Source: Candidatus Nitrososphaera gargensis Ga9.2 (GTDB lineage Archaea > Thermoproteota > Nitrososphaeria > Nitrososphaerales > Nitrososphaeraceae). Taken from it: a DNA stretch of 64,000 nt. The notes beneath the pieces are model-generated. The model was not told the origin of the DNA and did no database searches. It saw only the letters and a list, made by a program, of their open reading frames with translations. The DNA is taken from assembly GCF_000303155.1 (NCBI RefSeq), contig NC_018719.1, forward strand, positions 2,480,001 through 2,544,000. The letters run 5' to 3'. A program made the translations under genes and the position numbers. This document shows, in pieces, positions 46,378 through 55,632 of this stretch (position 1 is the stretch's first letter; each line of letters starts with the position of its first letter).

Positions 46378-47181
46378 ATGCCGTTCAACGTCGAGGACCT
46401 GCGCAAGGCAAGGCAGGCACTGGCGCAGTTCAAGTCAGCTGCCGTGTCGCCGTACCATGAGCGCTACATCTTTCCATTCTTTGCTGGTTCCTATTTTGCC
46501 TACCGCAAGGTCGACGTGCTGCGCGTCGTCGCAATCACCCGGGCGATCTCCAACAATCCTAGCTACCTTGACGTCGGCTGCGGCTACGGCGACTTTTTGA
46601 AGCATGTGAGGGAGTTCCTGCCAGATGCCGAGGGGATGGAAAAGGAAGGCGGGATCTTTTACGGCCTTGGCATTGAAAAGCCAGAATACATCAGGATAGC
46701 AGACGCGCACTGGATAGATAGGAAATATGACCTTGTTTTTGTAGGCTGGATGGAGCCGGGGCAGGACTTTCGTGACCCTGTCGCACGCAATACCGACGTC
46801 ATCATAACGACGCTTGACCAAGGCATCAGCCTAGCGGCCGAGTTTGATGGCCACGGCTTCCAAAGGGTCGCTTGGTGGAGGACGCCTTCGTGGGAGGACG
46901 TGAATACCGAGATCATGAACCGCTACTACACAAAGATGCCGGACAGCAAGCGCATAGAGCTTGCCAAGATGCGGGGCGCTCACAACTTCTGGTACATCTA
47001 CAGCAGGCCGCACAAGGCCGGCATTGTCAAAAAGGCGCTCAAAAAACAGCTTGAAAAAGAGCAGCAGCCGGCTGATTGCTATGAGTTTGAAAGCGTGCTT
47101 GATGAGTGCGGTTACGGCTATTTGCAAAAGCTGGAAAACCCGGCTGCGCCGGAGCTGATGTGGCAGGTGCAATTTGGCTAG
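46378..47181 (+). CDS. Class I methyltransferase-like protein, second of a tandem pair
   Basis: MPFNVEDLRKARQALAQF aligns throughout with its neighbour: YIFPFFAGSYFAYRKVDVLR, SYLDVGCGYGDFLKH, EGGIFYGLGIEKPEYI, DLVFVGWMEPGQDFR, RVAWWRTPSWEDVN and YEFESVLDECGYGY. Differences are spread evenly, as expected of an old duplication with both copies constrained. The conserved WMEPGQDFR and AWWRTPSW segments may form the substrate site. Its stop codon overlaps the end of a decayed zinc-ribbon gene on the minus strand. Confidence 0.75.
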   Translation: MPFNVEDLRKARQALAQFKSAAVSPYHERYIFPFFAGSYFAYRKVDVLRVVAITRAISNNPSYLDVGCGYGDFLKHVREFLPDAEGMEKEGGIFYGLGIEKPEYIRIADAHWIDRKYDLVFVGWMEPGQDFRDPVARNTDVIITTLDQGISLAAEFDGHGFQRVAWWRTPSWEDVNTEIMNRYYTKMPDSKRIELAKMRGAHNFWYIYSRPHKAGIVKKALKKQLEKEQQPADCYEFESVLDECGYGYLQKLENPAAPELMWQVQFG

Positions 47182-47724
47182 AGCTTGTTTCCGCAGTGGC
47201 GGCAGAACTTACTCCCAAGAGGATTTTTCTTTGTACAGCGCAAGCACGTGATGTCATTGATTCGAACCTTTATGCGCGCAATCGCCTCTTCCTTGATCTC
47301 TGCTTCTCCCTCTGATGAGTGCAAGCACGTGTTCCTTGGCAGCTATCGCCATAGCTGCAATGCGATCGGGATCGGGGACTTTGGTGAAAGTGATAACAGG
47401 TACCCTGCTTGATGAACTTGATGTCCCCAACTGTTGTGCCATCCTGTGTAGTCTTGTCTATGACAATAATGTCGCAGTCCTTGAGCATTACCCACTGGTT
47501 GTCGCGTATCGCCTGCAAGTTCGTCAGCTCTAATTTTAGAGTGGTATCAAGCTGGAGAGCACCTGCTTTGACCTGTGTTTTCCAGAGCGTTTCTTCTACG
47601 ACTGACCTCTTGCAGTCACGCCTTTTGGTACCGGCTGCAGCTTTCCATTGACTCCTATAAAGTTGGCGTACTTTTGCCCGTCTGGCGGCGGTGAAGAATC
47701 TTCCAGGTCCTTGGACAGCACCAT
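47178..47724 (-). pseudogene. Decayed zinc-ribbon protein gene with several frameshifts
   Basis: Reading from ATG 47724 gives MVLSKDLEDSSPPPDGQKYA, then a stop. A frame change near 47600 gives VVEETLWKTQVKAGALQLD and DNQWVMLKDCDIIVIDKTT. A further change near 47410 gives TKVPDPDRIAAMAIAAKE, and another near 47310 gives EGEAEIKEEAIARIKVRIND with a final ribbon CLRC and CRHCGNKL ending at 47178. Three frame changes in 550 bases mean a dead gene. It fills the gap between the methyltransferase pair and the nuclease. Confidence 0.65.
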
Positions 47725-47823
47725 AGGACTAAGCGGTAAGTGATTTATTTAACCAGATCTGTTGTTGCGCTAAATTAGCAAGATTTAAAGCAAGTGTTGC
47801 CAAAGTTTTACTGTAAAAACAAG

Positions 47824-49086
47824 TTGAAAGTAAAGGTTTTAGGGGCGGCCAAAGAGGTCGGCCGCTCTGGATTTCTCGTAAATTGCGACCACACCAACAT
47901 ACTGATGGACTATGGCGTCCTTCTCAAGAGGGAGCCTATATTCCCGATGCACGTCAAGCCAAAAGAGGTAGACGCCGTAGTCATTACCCATGCACATCTC
48001 GATCATTCCGGCTTTGTGCCGTCGCTTTATCTGTCAGGCACGTCAGACATCCCAGCGCTCGGCACGCTGCCGACGTTTGAGCTGTCTGAATTGTTGATTG
48101 AAGACATGATCAAGCTATCAGGGTTCTACCTGCCGTTTGAATACATCGACGTCATGACCATGCTCAAGAGCTCCGAGAACCTGCAGTACAGGGAGCCGTA
48201 CATGGTGAATGATGCCAAGGTGACGCTCCACGAATCGGGCCACGTTGTCGGCGGCGCGACGGTCGTGGTAGAGCATGACGGCAAGAAGGTGTTCTACACC
48301 GGCGACATCAATACCCGCGGCTCGAAACTGCTGCGGCCAGCCGATCTTGACTTTGGCGAAATTGACATGATGATAATAGAGAGCACGTACTCGCAGACTG
48401 AACAACAGCCACGCGAGGAGGCTGAAAAGGATCTCATCGAATACGCCAACGATATTGTAGAGCGTGGAGGAACGCTGTTCATCCCGTCGTTCTCGGTAGA
48501 GCGCGCGCAGGAGATAGCCTGTGTTCTTAAAGCCTACAATTTCAAGCACAAGGTCGTGATGGACGGCATGGCGCTAAAGGCGAACCAGATAATGAGCCGG
48601 CACCAGGCTTTCCTCAGGGACCCGGACATGTTCAAGCGCGCCATCGGTGAGGCAGAGTGGGTACAGGGATGGAGCAGGAGGAAGAAGGTGGTCAACGAGC
48701 CGTGCGCGATAATCTCTCCAGCAGGAATGCTGGTGGGCGGCTCTGCAATTTTCTATACGCAGCAGATAGCGCAGAGCGAAAAGAACGGCATTGCGCTCGT
48801 GTCGTACCAGGGAGAAGGGACGCCGGGCAGGATGCTCCTGGACAAGCGCGTCGCCAACTTTGACGGCAAGATAACAAAATGCTACGCTGATGTCAGGCGC
48901 TTTGAATTCTCCGGCCACAACAGCAGAAGCGAACTCTTTGAGATTCTAGACCGCGTCAAGGGCAACCCCAAGGTGCTGACGGTGCACGGCGACGGGCCTT
49001 CGTGCATCAAGTTTGCCGAGGAGATCCGCGAGAAATACGGCTATGATGCCCACGCGCCCGATCAAGGCGAAGTGGTCGAGGTTTGA
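47824..49086 (+). CDS. Beta-CASP metallo-beta-lactamase RNase (aCPSF2/RNase J-like)
   Basis: Metal ligands are THAHLDHSG (motif 2), LHESGHVVGG (motif 3) and TGDINTR (motif 4). The beta-CASP part has MIIESTYSQ, FIPSFSVERAQEI, FSGHNSRSELFEI and VLTVHGD. It lacks the KH domains of aCPSF1, so it is an aCPSF2-like enzyme that processes or degrades RNA. TTG 47824 is preferred to GTG 47794 because a gatttaaag box centred near 47786 implies a transcript start near 47812. A zinc-protein gene follows after 3 nt. Confidence 0.85.
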   Translation: MKVKVLGAAKEVGRSGFLVNCDHTNILMDYGVLLKREPIFPMHVKPKEVDAVVITHAHLDHSGFVPSLYLSGTSDIPALGTLPTFELSELLIEDMIKLSGFYLPFEYIDVMTMLKSSENLQYREPYMVNDAKVTLHESGHVVGGATVVVEHDGKKVFYTGDINTRGSKLLRPADLDFGEIDMMIIESTYSQTEQQPREEAEKDLIEYANDIVERGGTLFIPSFSVERAQEIACVLKAYNFKHKVVMDGMALKANQIMSRHQAFLRDPDMFKRAIGEAEWVQGWSRRKKVVNEPCAIISPAGMLVGGSAIFYTQQIAQSEKNGIALVSYQGEGTPGRMLLDKRVANFDGKITKCYADVRRFEFSGHNSRSELFEILDRVKGNPKVLTVHGDGPSCIKFAEEIREKYGYDAHAPDQGEVVEV

Positions 49087-49089
49087 TTG

Positions 49090-49290
49090 ATGATAATCAA
49101 GAACACCGACCCGTACAAGATGAAAAAGTGCGTATCATGCAAGCGCGACATTGCGCTTGGCGAGAAGTATTTCACCTATCCTCTCTCGCTGCAGCAGGTC
49201 TGCCTTCAGTGCGCAGAAAAAGAGATACCAAAGACTATCAAGGCTCTGCAGAAAGACTTGGATAAGATAAGGCAAGAAAAAACCCACTAG
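49090..49290 (+). CDS. Zinc-binding protein cotranscribed with the beta-CASP nuclease (66 aa)
   Basis: The product begins MIIKNTDPYKMKKCVSCKRD, with CVSC and CLQC flanking a beta hairpin (GEKYFTYPLSLQQV), then a charged helix IPKTIKALQKDLDKIRQ. ATG 49090 follows the nuclease stop codon by 3 nt, so it is in the same operon. It could be an accessory RNA-binding factor. Convergent with and overlapping the bactofilin-like gene by 4 nt. Confidence 0.7.
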   Translation: MIIKNTDPYKMKKCVSCKRDIALGEKYFTYPLSLQQVCLQCAEKEIPKTIKALQKDLDKIRQEKTH

Positions 49291-49634
49291 GTGCTGACTG
49301 CTTCTTTCTCTTTTTCTTCTCTCTTTACCGGGACAGCATGCTCTATAGAGCCAACCTTGCTGCCGGGGTTGACATAGGTATAGCCGCTTTTTGTTATCAC
49401 CTTGCCGTGAACGGTGCCAAAGACCTCGACGTCTCCCTTTTCGTTTTCAAGGTTGCCCCGTATTATGCCCAGCATCCTGCACGTGCCCTTGCGCACAAAG
49501 AGGTTGCCCAGAACCTTGCCCTTGAGCTCAAGATGGCCACTGTTGAGTATGACATCGCCTACAACCTCCGCCAGCATGATAGTATCCTCGAAGACCGTGA
49601 CTGAGCCCATACGCTTGCCGTCAACTATCTTCAT
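49287..49634 (-). CDS. Bactofilin-like polymer-forming protein
   Basis: The sequence is a run of short beta strands with regularly spaced hydrophobic and glycine residues: GSVTVFEDTIMLAEVVGDVI, GHLELKGKVLGNLFV, RMLGIIRGNLENEKGDVEVF and GTVHGKVITKSGYTYV. That is the right-handed beta-helix of bactofilins (DUF583). A charged tail (KREEKEKEA) ends it. In bacteria such proteins polymerise into filaments without nucleotide. The role in this archaeon is not known. Confidence 0.75.
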   Translation of the reverse strand: MKIVDGKRMGSVTVFEDTIMLAEVVGDVILNSGHLELKGKVLGNLFVRKGTCRMLGIIRGNLENEKGDVEVFGTVHGKVITKSGYTYVNPGSKVGSIEHAVPVKREEKEKEAVST

Positions 49635-49723
49635 TATATACTACACCTCTGTAACATCAGACGACCTCATTAGTCCCAGAGTGCAGGAAGATGCACAAAA
49701 GGGTGAAAATTTTGACTACTACA

Positions 49724-51127
49724 CTATTCCGGCCTTTCCCGCTTGACCCACACTGTCCTGCCTTTGTGATCCAAGAGCTCTACCGAGCGCTCCAGCAGCT
49801 TTTTCCTGATCTCGTCTGCCTCCTTGAACTTCTTTTCCGCCCGCAGGCTGTTGCGCGCTGCCACTAGCCTCTCTATCTCTTTTCTTTCCTCTTCTCCGGC
49901 CTCGACTGTCTTGAGCCCGAGGATGTTATTCATTATCCTGTTGAATGTTGGCAGTGCCGCGTCCGCCATCTCTTTTGTCAGCTTTTCTGCTGCGGCATAC
50001 TGGTTCATTCTTGTGACAAGCTTCAGGAATTCCGTCAGCGCAAGTGATGTGTTCATGTCGTCATCCATCGCTGCTTCAAACGCCTTCATCGATTCGTCAC
50101 ACATCTTGTGCACCGCGTCAACCTCGCCTCCTCCGCTGCTGCCAGCAGCTGCGGAGCGCAGCTCAAAGGCGCAGGTCTCTATCTGACGCCACCTCTGCAC
50201 GGACTCTTTCAGCAATTCGTCGGTGTAATCAAGCGGCTTGGCGTAATGCACCGATAGACAGTAGAGCCGGAGAGGGTTCATGCCCCAGCTCTTCAGCGCC
50301 TGCTCTATGGTGACGATGTTGCCAAGCGACTTGCTCATCTTTTGTGAGTTTATCGTGACCATGCCAGAGTGGATCCATATCTTGGCAAACTGCTTGCCCG
50401 TGTACGACTCTGACTGGGCGATCTCGTTTTCGTGGTGCGGGAAGACCAGATCGTGGCCGCCGCCGTGGATCTCAAACGTCTCGCCGAGGTACTTGAGCGA
50501 CATTGCAGAGCACTCGATGTGCCAGCCGGGCCTCCCCTTGCCCCACGGGCTCGGCCAATTGGGGTCCTCTGATGAGAACTTCCAGAGCGCAAAGTCAAGC
50601 GGGTCTTCCTTTGTAGGGTCGACTTCTATTCTGGCGCCGGACTCGAGCTCTTCCACCGGCTTTCTTGACAGCTTGCCGTAGCCGGGGAACGACTTGACCC
50701 GAAAGTAAATGCCGTTTAGCGTCAGATAGGCGTGGCCCTTTTTCATCAGGCCGTCAATAAGATGGATCATTTCGTTTATGTGCTCTGTCGCCTTTGGATG
50801 ATAATCCGCCGGCATGACGTTCAGCCCGCCAAAATCGCGAAAGTAGCTATCAATGTATTTTTCAGATATTTCCTCCGCCTTTTTGCCCTCTGCCCTTGCG
50901 CGGTTGATTATCTTGTCGTCGACATCTGTGAAATTTTGCACAAACACGACCCTGTAGCCTTTTGACAGCAGGTACCTGCGCAGCGTATCAAACACTATTA
51001 CAGTGCGCGCGTGGCCGATGTGCGAGTCATCATAGACTGTTACGCCGCAGACGTACATCCTCACGGTGCTGTTGTCTTGTGGTTTTAGCTCCTCCAGCTG
51101 GCGGCTGAGCGTGCTGTATAATTTCAA
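49724..51127 (-). CDS. cysS: Cysteinyl-tRNA synthetase
   Basis: Class I signatures are DSHIGHAR and SQKMSKSLGN. The zinc site is formed by Cys in RMYVCGVTVYD, Cys in GWHIECSAMS, and His/Glu in FPHHENEIAQSE. Anticodon-binding helical domain from about residue 330. TTG 51127 (LKLYSTLSRQLEEL) is preferred to the ORF start at 51232 because the extra N-terminal 35 residues are low in conservation and basic. Length about 467 aa, normal. Charges tRNA-Cys with cysteine. Confidence 0.9.
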   Translation of the reverse strand: MKLYSTLSRQLEELKPQDNSTVRMYVCGVTVYDDSHIGHARTVIVFDTLRRYLLSKGYRVVFVQNFTDVDDKIINRARAEGKKAEEISEKYIDSYFRDFGGLNVMPADYHPKATEHINEMIHLIDGLMKKGHAYLTLNGIYFRVKSFPGYGKLSRKPVEELESGARIEVDPTKEDPLDFALWKFSSEDPNWPSPWGKGRPGWHIECSAMSLKYLGETFEIHGGGHDLVFPHHENEIAQSESYTGKQFAKIWIHSGMVTINSQKMSKSLGNIVTIEQALKSWGMNPLRLYCLSVHYAKPLDYTDELLKESVQRWRQIETCAFELRSAAAGSSGGGEVDAVHKMCDESMKAFEAAMDDDMNTSLALTEFLKLVTRMNQYAAAEKLTKEMADAALPTFNRIMNNILGLKTVEAGEEERKEIERLVAARNSLRAEKKFKEADEIRKKLLERSVELLDHKGRTVWVKRERPE

Positions 51128-51263
51128 TGTCGCTAAAGCGGCCTGCCCGGGCTTTTTACCTTTGCCAGACCGACAGGTATGAGGAGTTATGTGCCGATGC
51201 AATAACAACTGAGTAGTCGTCTGGATTCTCAATGCTTAAATCAAAAGTGTGCGATATCAACGC

Positions 51264-51740
51264 ATGACAAAGCTAATACAGGCCATGCCCGGCATGTCCG
51301 AGCCTGTCACTGAAGCTGATGTTGCAAGACTGCTTGAAAGCAGGCTTAACCTGCAGCTGGCGACGCTTGACGAAGAGGGTTATCCAAATATCGCTCCTGT
51401 CATGTTTTATTACGACAAGGATTCTGGCAAAATGTATGTTAATGCCGACAAGAGATCAAGGAAAGTTCAGAATATTCGTAGAAACCCTGACAAGATCTAC
51501 TATTCCATCGATGATGAAAATTACTTCTATGAAGGGGTAAAGGGAAGGGCACGAGCAACCATTATCGAAGATACGCAAAAGAACATCTCTATCTTGGAGA
51601 AGATAAACCTGAAGTACCTAGGAACGCTTAAGCACCCGGTGGCAAGGGAGCTTATGGAAAATACCCGGAGCGGGACATATGGGACAATTGAAATTACGCC
51701 AAAATTCTTCTCTGCATGGAATCTTGGAAAGGTACAGTAA
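51264..51740 (+). CDS. Pyridoxamine-5'-phosphate-oxidase-like flavoprotein
   Basis: The split beta-barrel FMN fold is shown by LQLATLDEEGYPNIAPVMFY, then MYVNADKRSRKVQNIRRNP and a later YGTIEITPKFFSAWN. Such proteins bind FMN or F420 and reduce small molecules or haem. ATG 51264 is preferred to 51249: a box gcttaaatc centred near 51238 puts the transcript start exactly there. It is convergent with the Rieske gene. Substrate not known. Confidence 0.75.
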   Translation: MTKLIQAMPGMSEPVTEADVARLLESRLNLQLATLDEEGYPNIAPVMFYYDKDSGKMYVNADKRSRKVQNIRRNPDKIYYSIDDENYFYEGVKGRARATIIEDTQKNISILEKINLKYLGTLKHPVARELMENTRSGTYGTIEITPKFFSAWNLGKVQ

Positions 51741-51747
51741 GAGAACT

Positions 51748-52053
51748 CTAGACGTCGATGTAAATATCGTTTCCCCGGACGTCCACTTTGTAGGTCGTCA
51801 GCTTGACCCCTTCAAGGTAGTCGAGCAGCTCACCCGTCCTTATGTTGTAGTGCCACGAATGCAGCGGGCACTCTACAACTTCGCCATCTATCTTGCCCGG
51901 CGCTAGCGATCCGTCTTGGTGACGGCAGAGCGCCTCGATGGCGTAGTACTTGCCGTTTGCGTAAAAGAGCGCGACCCTCGTGCCGTTGATGTTGAGCTCC
52001 TTGCCGCCGTTCTCCTTGATCTCGCCCCTCTGGGCGACCTTGACAAATGCCAA
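51748..52053 (-). CDS. Rieske-type 2Fe-2S ferredoxin
   Basis: Cluster ligands are Cys43 and His45 in LCRHQDGSL and Cys62 and His65 in CPLHSWHYN, the soluble Rieske ferredoxin pattern. There is no membrane anchor. ATG 52053 lies about 28 nt from a ttttataac box (minus strand, about 52078-52085), so it is leaderless. It supplies electrons to an oxygenase or reductase. The PNPOx-like flavoprotein convergent with it is one possible partner, without proof. Confidence 0.9.
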   Translation of the reverse strand: MAFVKVAQRGEIKENGGKELNINGTRVALFYANGKYYAIEALCRHQDGSLAPGKIDGEVVECPLHSWHYNIRTGELLDYLEGVKLTTYKVDVRGNDIYIDV

Positions 52054-52161
52054 CTAGCCTGCTGTAAGCAATCTGGTTATAAAATGCTTATTGGACAATT
52101 GCTAGAGCAAGAGCATCCTTCCGCCACACCTAAATATCGCTAAGGGTGTATACCGTCCTGC

Positions 52162-52677
52162 ATGGCATCCTCATACAGGCTCATGATGGCCGGCGTTCTC
52201 GCCCTCATCGCTTTTGGCGTTGGCATGGCCCTTTACGGCTATCAGGTGGCCATCTACCCTGTGGACTTGGCCGGCGGCTACCTATCAAGGGCAGAGTCGG
52301 CCCAGACTCCAGAAGATATAGCATACTTTGTGAGGCTTGCCAGAAATGAGCTGCCAGAGTTTGGCAACCCCGTGTGGTCGTTCCCGACTGCAAAGACTGA
52401 TTTTGGCCTCATACATAGGAACCTTGATGCCATACTGGCCCGCGCAAACTCGATATCCTCGTTAGAGCCGTACAGCACTGAATACAACACAGGCATGTAC
52501 GACATCCACGCATCAATAGAAGGCATACAGAAGCAACTTGTGGATGCGACGCCGTACCTCTACGTCAGCTTTACCAACATCATGCTTTCCGCCGTGTGGA
52601 TAGCCGTGATACTGGCGCTTTTCGCGATAATGAGAAGGGGAAGAGCCAGATTCAGGCAAGAATACGAAAACCAGTAG
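52162..52677 (+). CDS. Membrane protein with exterior helical domain (171 aa)
   Basis: Two terminal membrane helices (residues 9-31 and 140-160) flank an exterior helical domain of about 105 residues (AESAQTPEDIAYFVRLARNE). The C-terminus is basic and cytoplasmic (RRGRARFRQEYENQ). A box cctaaatatcg centred near 52133 lies about 29 nt before ATG 52162. No family is recognised. It precedes ahcY by 32 nt on the same strand. Confidence 0.65.
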   Translation: MASSYRLMMAGVLALIAFGVGMALYGYQVAIYPVDLAGGYLSRAESAQTPEDIAYFVRLARNELPEFGNPVWSFPTAKTDFGLIHRNLDAILARANSISSLEPYSTEYNTGMYDIHASIEGIQKQLVDATPYLYVSFTNIMLSAVWIAVILALFAIMRRGRARFRQEYENQ

Positions 52678-52709
52678 CCTTTTTGTACAGGTCCAAACAT
52701 TGCGAAAGC

Positions 52710-53945
52710 ATGCCCGGCAAGATAGCAGACACAAAGCTTGCAGCCAAGGGCAGGCTGTCGCATGAATGGGCTTTGCGCCGGATGGGCATAATTGAAAAAA
52801 TAAGATCAAAGAATGAACGCGAGCAGCCGTTGGCGGGCCTGCGGCTTGGCATCTGCCTCCACATTACAAAGGAGACGTCTGTGCTTGCAATGGCCGCAAA
52901 GAGCCTGGGCGCAGAGATTGCAATCTGCTCTGCAAACCCGCTATCAGCTCAGGATGATATTGCCGCCTTTCTCTACGAGCAGGGAATGCACGTCTATGCG
53001 TGGCGTGGCGAGACAAAGGCCCAGTACCAGCAGTGCATCCAGAGCGTCCTTGCGTTCAAGCCAGCCATAGTGACCGACGACGGCGGCGACCTGCATGCTG
53101 CGGCTCACTGTCAGCAGAAAGCAAGAAACATCATCGTTGGCGGCACCGAGGAGACGACCTCTGGTGTGAAAAGGCTGGCCGCGCTGCAGGCTGCCGGCAA
53201 GCTGCTCTACCCTGTGATAGCGGTCAACAACGCGCGCACGAAATACCTCTTTGATAATAGGCACGGCACAGGCCAGAGCACATTGGATGGCATACTGCGC
53301 GCGACAGACATGCTGCTTGCTGGCAAGAATGTGGTCGTTTGCGGCTACGGCTGGGTGGGCAAGGGTGTGGCCTCCCGGGCACGAGGCATGGGCGCCACCG
53401 TGACAGTGACCGAGGTAGACCCGGTGAGAGCAATCGAAGCAAAGATGGACGGGTTCGCGGTATCAAGGCTATCTGATGCTGCGCCTGCAGGCGACGTTTT
53501 TATCACGTGCACCGGCCAGACAGGGGTGATAAGGAAGGAGCATTTCCTGAAAATGAAGGACGGCGCCGTTCTGGCAAACGCGGGTCACTTTGACGTTGAG
53601 ATTGATACTGGCGCGCTCTATGCCACCGCCCGGCCCACGCAGGTCCGGCCAAATGTCGAGCGCTTTATTGTGAACGGCAAGAGGCTGTTTCTGCTGTCAA
53701 AGGGGCGTGTGGTCAATCTGGTTGCGGCAGAAGGCCACCCGCCAGAAGTTATGGCGCTGTCGTTTGCCAATCAGCTTTTATCGATACTGCATGTTGCAAA
53801 AAACCATGACAAAATGGAAAGAAAAGTGCACAGCGTGCCGGAAAAGATAGACGAGCAGGTTGCAAGGTACGCGCTTGGCGCCATGGGAATAAAGATAGAC
53901 GAAATGACAAAAGAGCAGAGACATTATCAAGCCTCCTCCAGTTAG
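52710..53945 (+). CDS. ahcY: S-adenosylhomocysteine hydrolase
   Basis: The start is MPGKIADTKLAAKGRLSHEW, and the NAD site is VVCGYGWVGKGVASRARGMG. Catalytic region VTDDGGDLHAAAH and GGTEETTSGVKRL match AhcY. Length 411 aa is typical for archaea. The open frame extends to 52596 but family conservation begins at 52710. It hydrolyses S-adenosylhomocysteine to adenosine and homocysteine, removing the inhibitor formed by methyltransferases, several of which are in this window. Confidence 0.9.
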   Translation: MPGKIADTKLAAKGRLSHEWALRRMGIIEKIRSKNEREQPLAGLRLGICLHITKETSVLAMAAKSLGAEIAICSANPLSAQDDIAAFLYEQGMHVYAWRGETKAQYQQCIQSVLAFKPAIVTDDGGDLHAAAHCQQKARNIIVGGTEETTSGVKRLAALQAAGKLLYPVIAVNNARTKYLFDNRHGTGQSTLDGILRATDMLLAGKNVVVCGYGWVGKGVASRARGMGATVTVTEVDPVRAIEAKMDGFAVSRLSDAAPAGDVFITCTGQTGVIRKEHFLKMKDGAVLANAGHFDVEIDTGALYATARPTQVRPNVERFIVNGKRLFLLSKGRVVNLVAAEGHPPEVMALSFANQLLSILHVAKNHDKMERKVHSVPEKIDEQVARYALGAMGIKIDEMTKEQRHYQASSS

Positions 53946-53976
53946 GTTAAAATGCAGAGCGTGGATTGGAACTGTG

Positions 53977-55632
53977 ATGCCGGATAGCACCAAGAGCGCG
54001 GTAGTCACCAGCGCACTCCCCTACGCAAACGGAGAAATACACCTCGGGCACATAGCCTCCACCTACCTGCCGGCAGACATTTTCACACGCTTTTCAAGGC
54101 TCAACGGGGTAAAGGCGTACCACATCTGCGCCACCGACGACTTTGGCACCCCCATACTGATAAGGGCAGAGAAGGAGAAAAAGAGCCCAGAAGAGTACGT
54201 CGCGCTGTGGAACAGGCGCGACTATGAAGATTTTAGCTCGCTTGGCATTTCGTTTGACTTTTTCTACAAGACAAGCTCGAAGGAAAATGTCGAGTTTGTC
54301 CAGTACGTCTTTAAAAAATTGCAGAAAAATGGGCATATCTATGACCAGAACGTCATCCAGTTTTACTGCACTTTTGACGACAAGTTCCTGCCGGACCGCT
54401 ACGTGATAGGCAAGTGCCCCTACTGCGGCGCTGAGAACCAGTACTCTGACCTTTGCGAAAAGTGCGGCCGCGTCCCTGACCAGATACTGGAGCCCAAGTG
54501 CGCCATATGCGGCAGGCCGCCGGTCAAGAAGGAAAGCAAGCACTACTTTTTCAGGCTGTCAAGCTTTGGAGAGAAGTTGAAAGAATGGCTGTCAGCAAAT
54601 CAGAACCTGCAACCCGAAGTCAGGAACTATGTCATCAACTGGATAAACGAGGGCCTTCAGGACTGGGACATCACCCGCGACCTCTCATGGGGCGTGCCGA
54701 TACCGGGAGCAGAGGGCAAGGTGTTCTATGGCTGGTTTGACAACCACCTCTGCTACATTTCTTCGCTTGTAAAATTCATCAGCGACAAGAAGGGGGGCGA
54801 CGGCAAAAAGTTCTGGAACGAATCTGACATTTACCATTTCATAGGCAAGGATATCGTTTATCATCACTATCTCTTTTTGCCCGCGATGCGCCTTGGAATC
54901 GACTCTGAATACAAGCTGCCAGACTACATACCCACAAGGGGCCACCTTATGCTGCAGAACCAAAAGATATCAAAGAGCAGGAACTGGTACATCGGGCTTC
55001 GCGATTTCACTTCTGCCTTTAACCCAGACTACCTGCGCTTCTACATTGCTTCTGTAGTCACATATTCGCAGGACGACCTGAATTTTGATTTTGACGCGTT
55101 CTATGAAAGGATAAACAACGAGCTCATCGCCAACGTCGGCAATTTTGTAAATAGGGCACTGTCATTTACACAAAAATCTTTTGGTGGCAAGGTGCCCGAG
55201 CCTGCAAACATTGACGACTCGCTTGGAAAAGAGCTGGCCGCAGCAGTTGACGAGGCAGGGTCGCTGTTGGCAGGCAACGAAATCGACAAGGCGCTCAAGA
55301 GAGTACTGAAATACAGCAGCTTTATGAACCAGTACTTCCAGGCAAATACGCCTTGGGCGAACAAGGACACTGCAAACACCACCCTGTATGTTTCGGTGAA
55401 TGCGGTGCGGAGCTTGGCAATCCTGCTAGAGCCATTCATCCCATTCTCTTGCGAAAAAATATGGAGCCAGCTAAAGATGGGTGGCGGCAGCGTGCACGAG
55501 CAGGCGTGGGAATCAGCCAAGGATTTGCGGGCGGTTGCGCCGGGGCATGAGCTTGGCAAAGTCGAGCCCATCTTCCGCAAGATAGAAGCAAAGGAAATAG
55601 AGCAGTGGAAGAATAAGCTAGGCAAGCCATGA
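53977..55632 (+). CDS. metG: Methionyl-tRNA synthetase
   Basis: HLGH in GEIHLGHIAST and KISKS in QNQKISKSRN (variant of KMSKS) mark the class I enzyme. Zinc cysteines are CPYCGAENQYSDLCEKCG and CAICG. The C-terminal anticodon domain is present, but the appended tRNA-binding domain seen in some MetRS is absent. ATG 53977 is preferred to GTG 53974; a ggttaaaat box is centred near 53949. Overlaps nadM by 4 nt. It charges initiator and elongator tRNA-Met. Confidence 0.9.
   Translation: MPDSTKSAVVTSALPYANGEIHLGHIASTYLPADIFTRFSRLNGVKAYHICATDDFGTPILIRAEKEKKSPEEYVALWNRRDYEDFSSLGISFDFFYKTSSKENVEFVQYVFKKLQKNGHIYDQNVIQFYCTFDDKFLPDRYVIGKCPYCGAENQYSDLCEKCGRVPDQILEPKCAICGRPPVKKESKHYFFRLSSFGEKLKEWLSANQNLQPEVRNYVINWINEGLQDWDITRDLSWGVPIPGAEGKVFYGWFDNHLCYISSLVKFISDKKGGDGKKFWNESDIYHFIGKDIVYHHYLFLPAMRLGIDSEYKLPDYIPTRGHLMLQNQKISKSRNWYIGLRDFTSAFNPDYLRFYIASVVTYSQDDLNFDFDAFYERINNELIANVGNFVNRALSFTQKSFGGKVPEPANIDDSLGKELAAAVDEAGSLLAGNEIDKALKRVLKYSSFMNQYFQANTPWANKDTANTTLYVSVNAVRSLAILLEPFIPFSCEKIWSQLKMGGGSVHEQAWESAKDLRAVAPGHELGKVEPIFRKIEAKEIEQWKNKLGKP

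Noticed and set aside
47255-47275. tRNA-like gattcgaacc sequence
   Set aside because: No cloverleaf can be built around it, and it lies inside the decayed zinc-ribbon gene.
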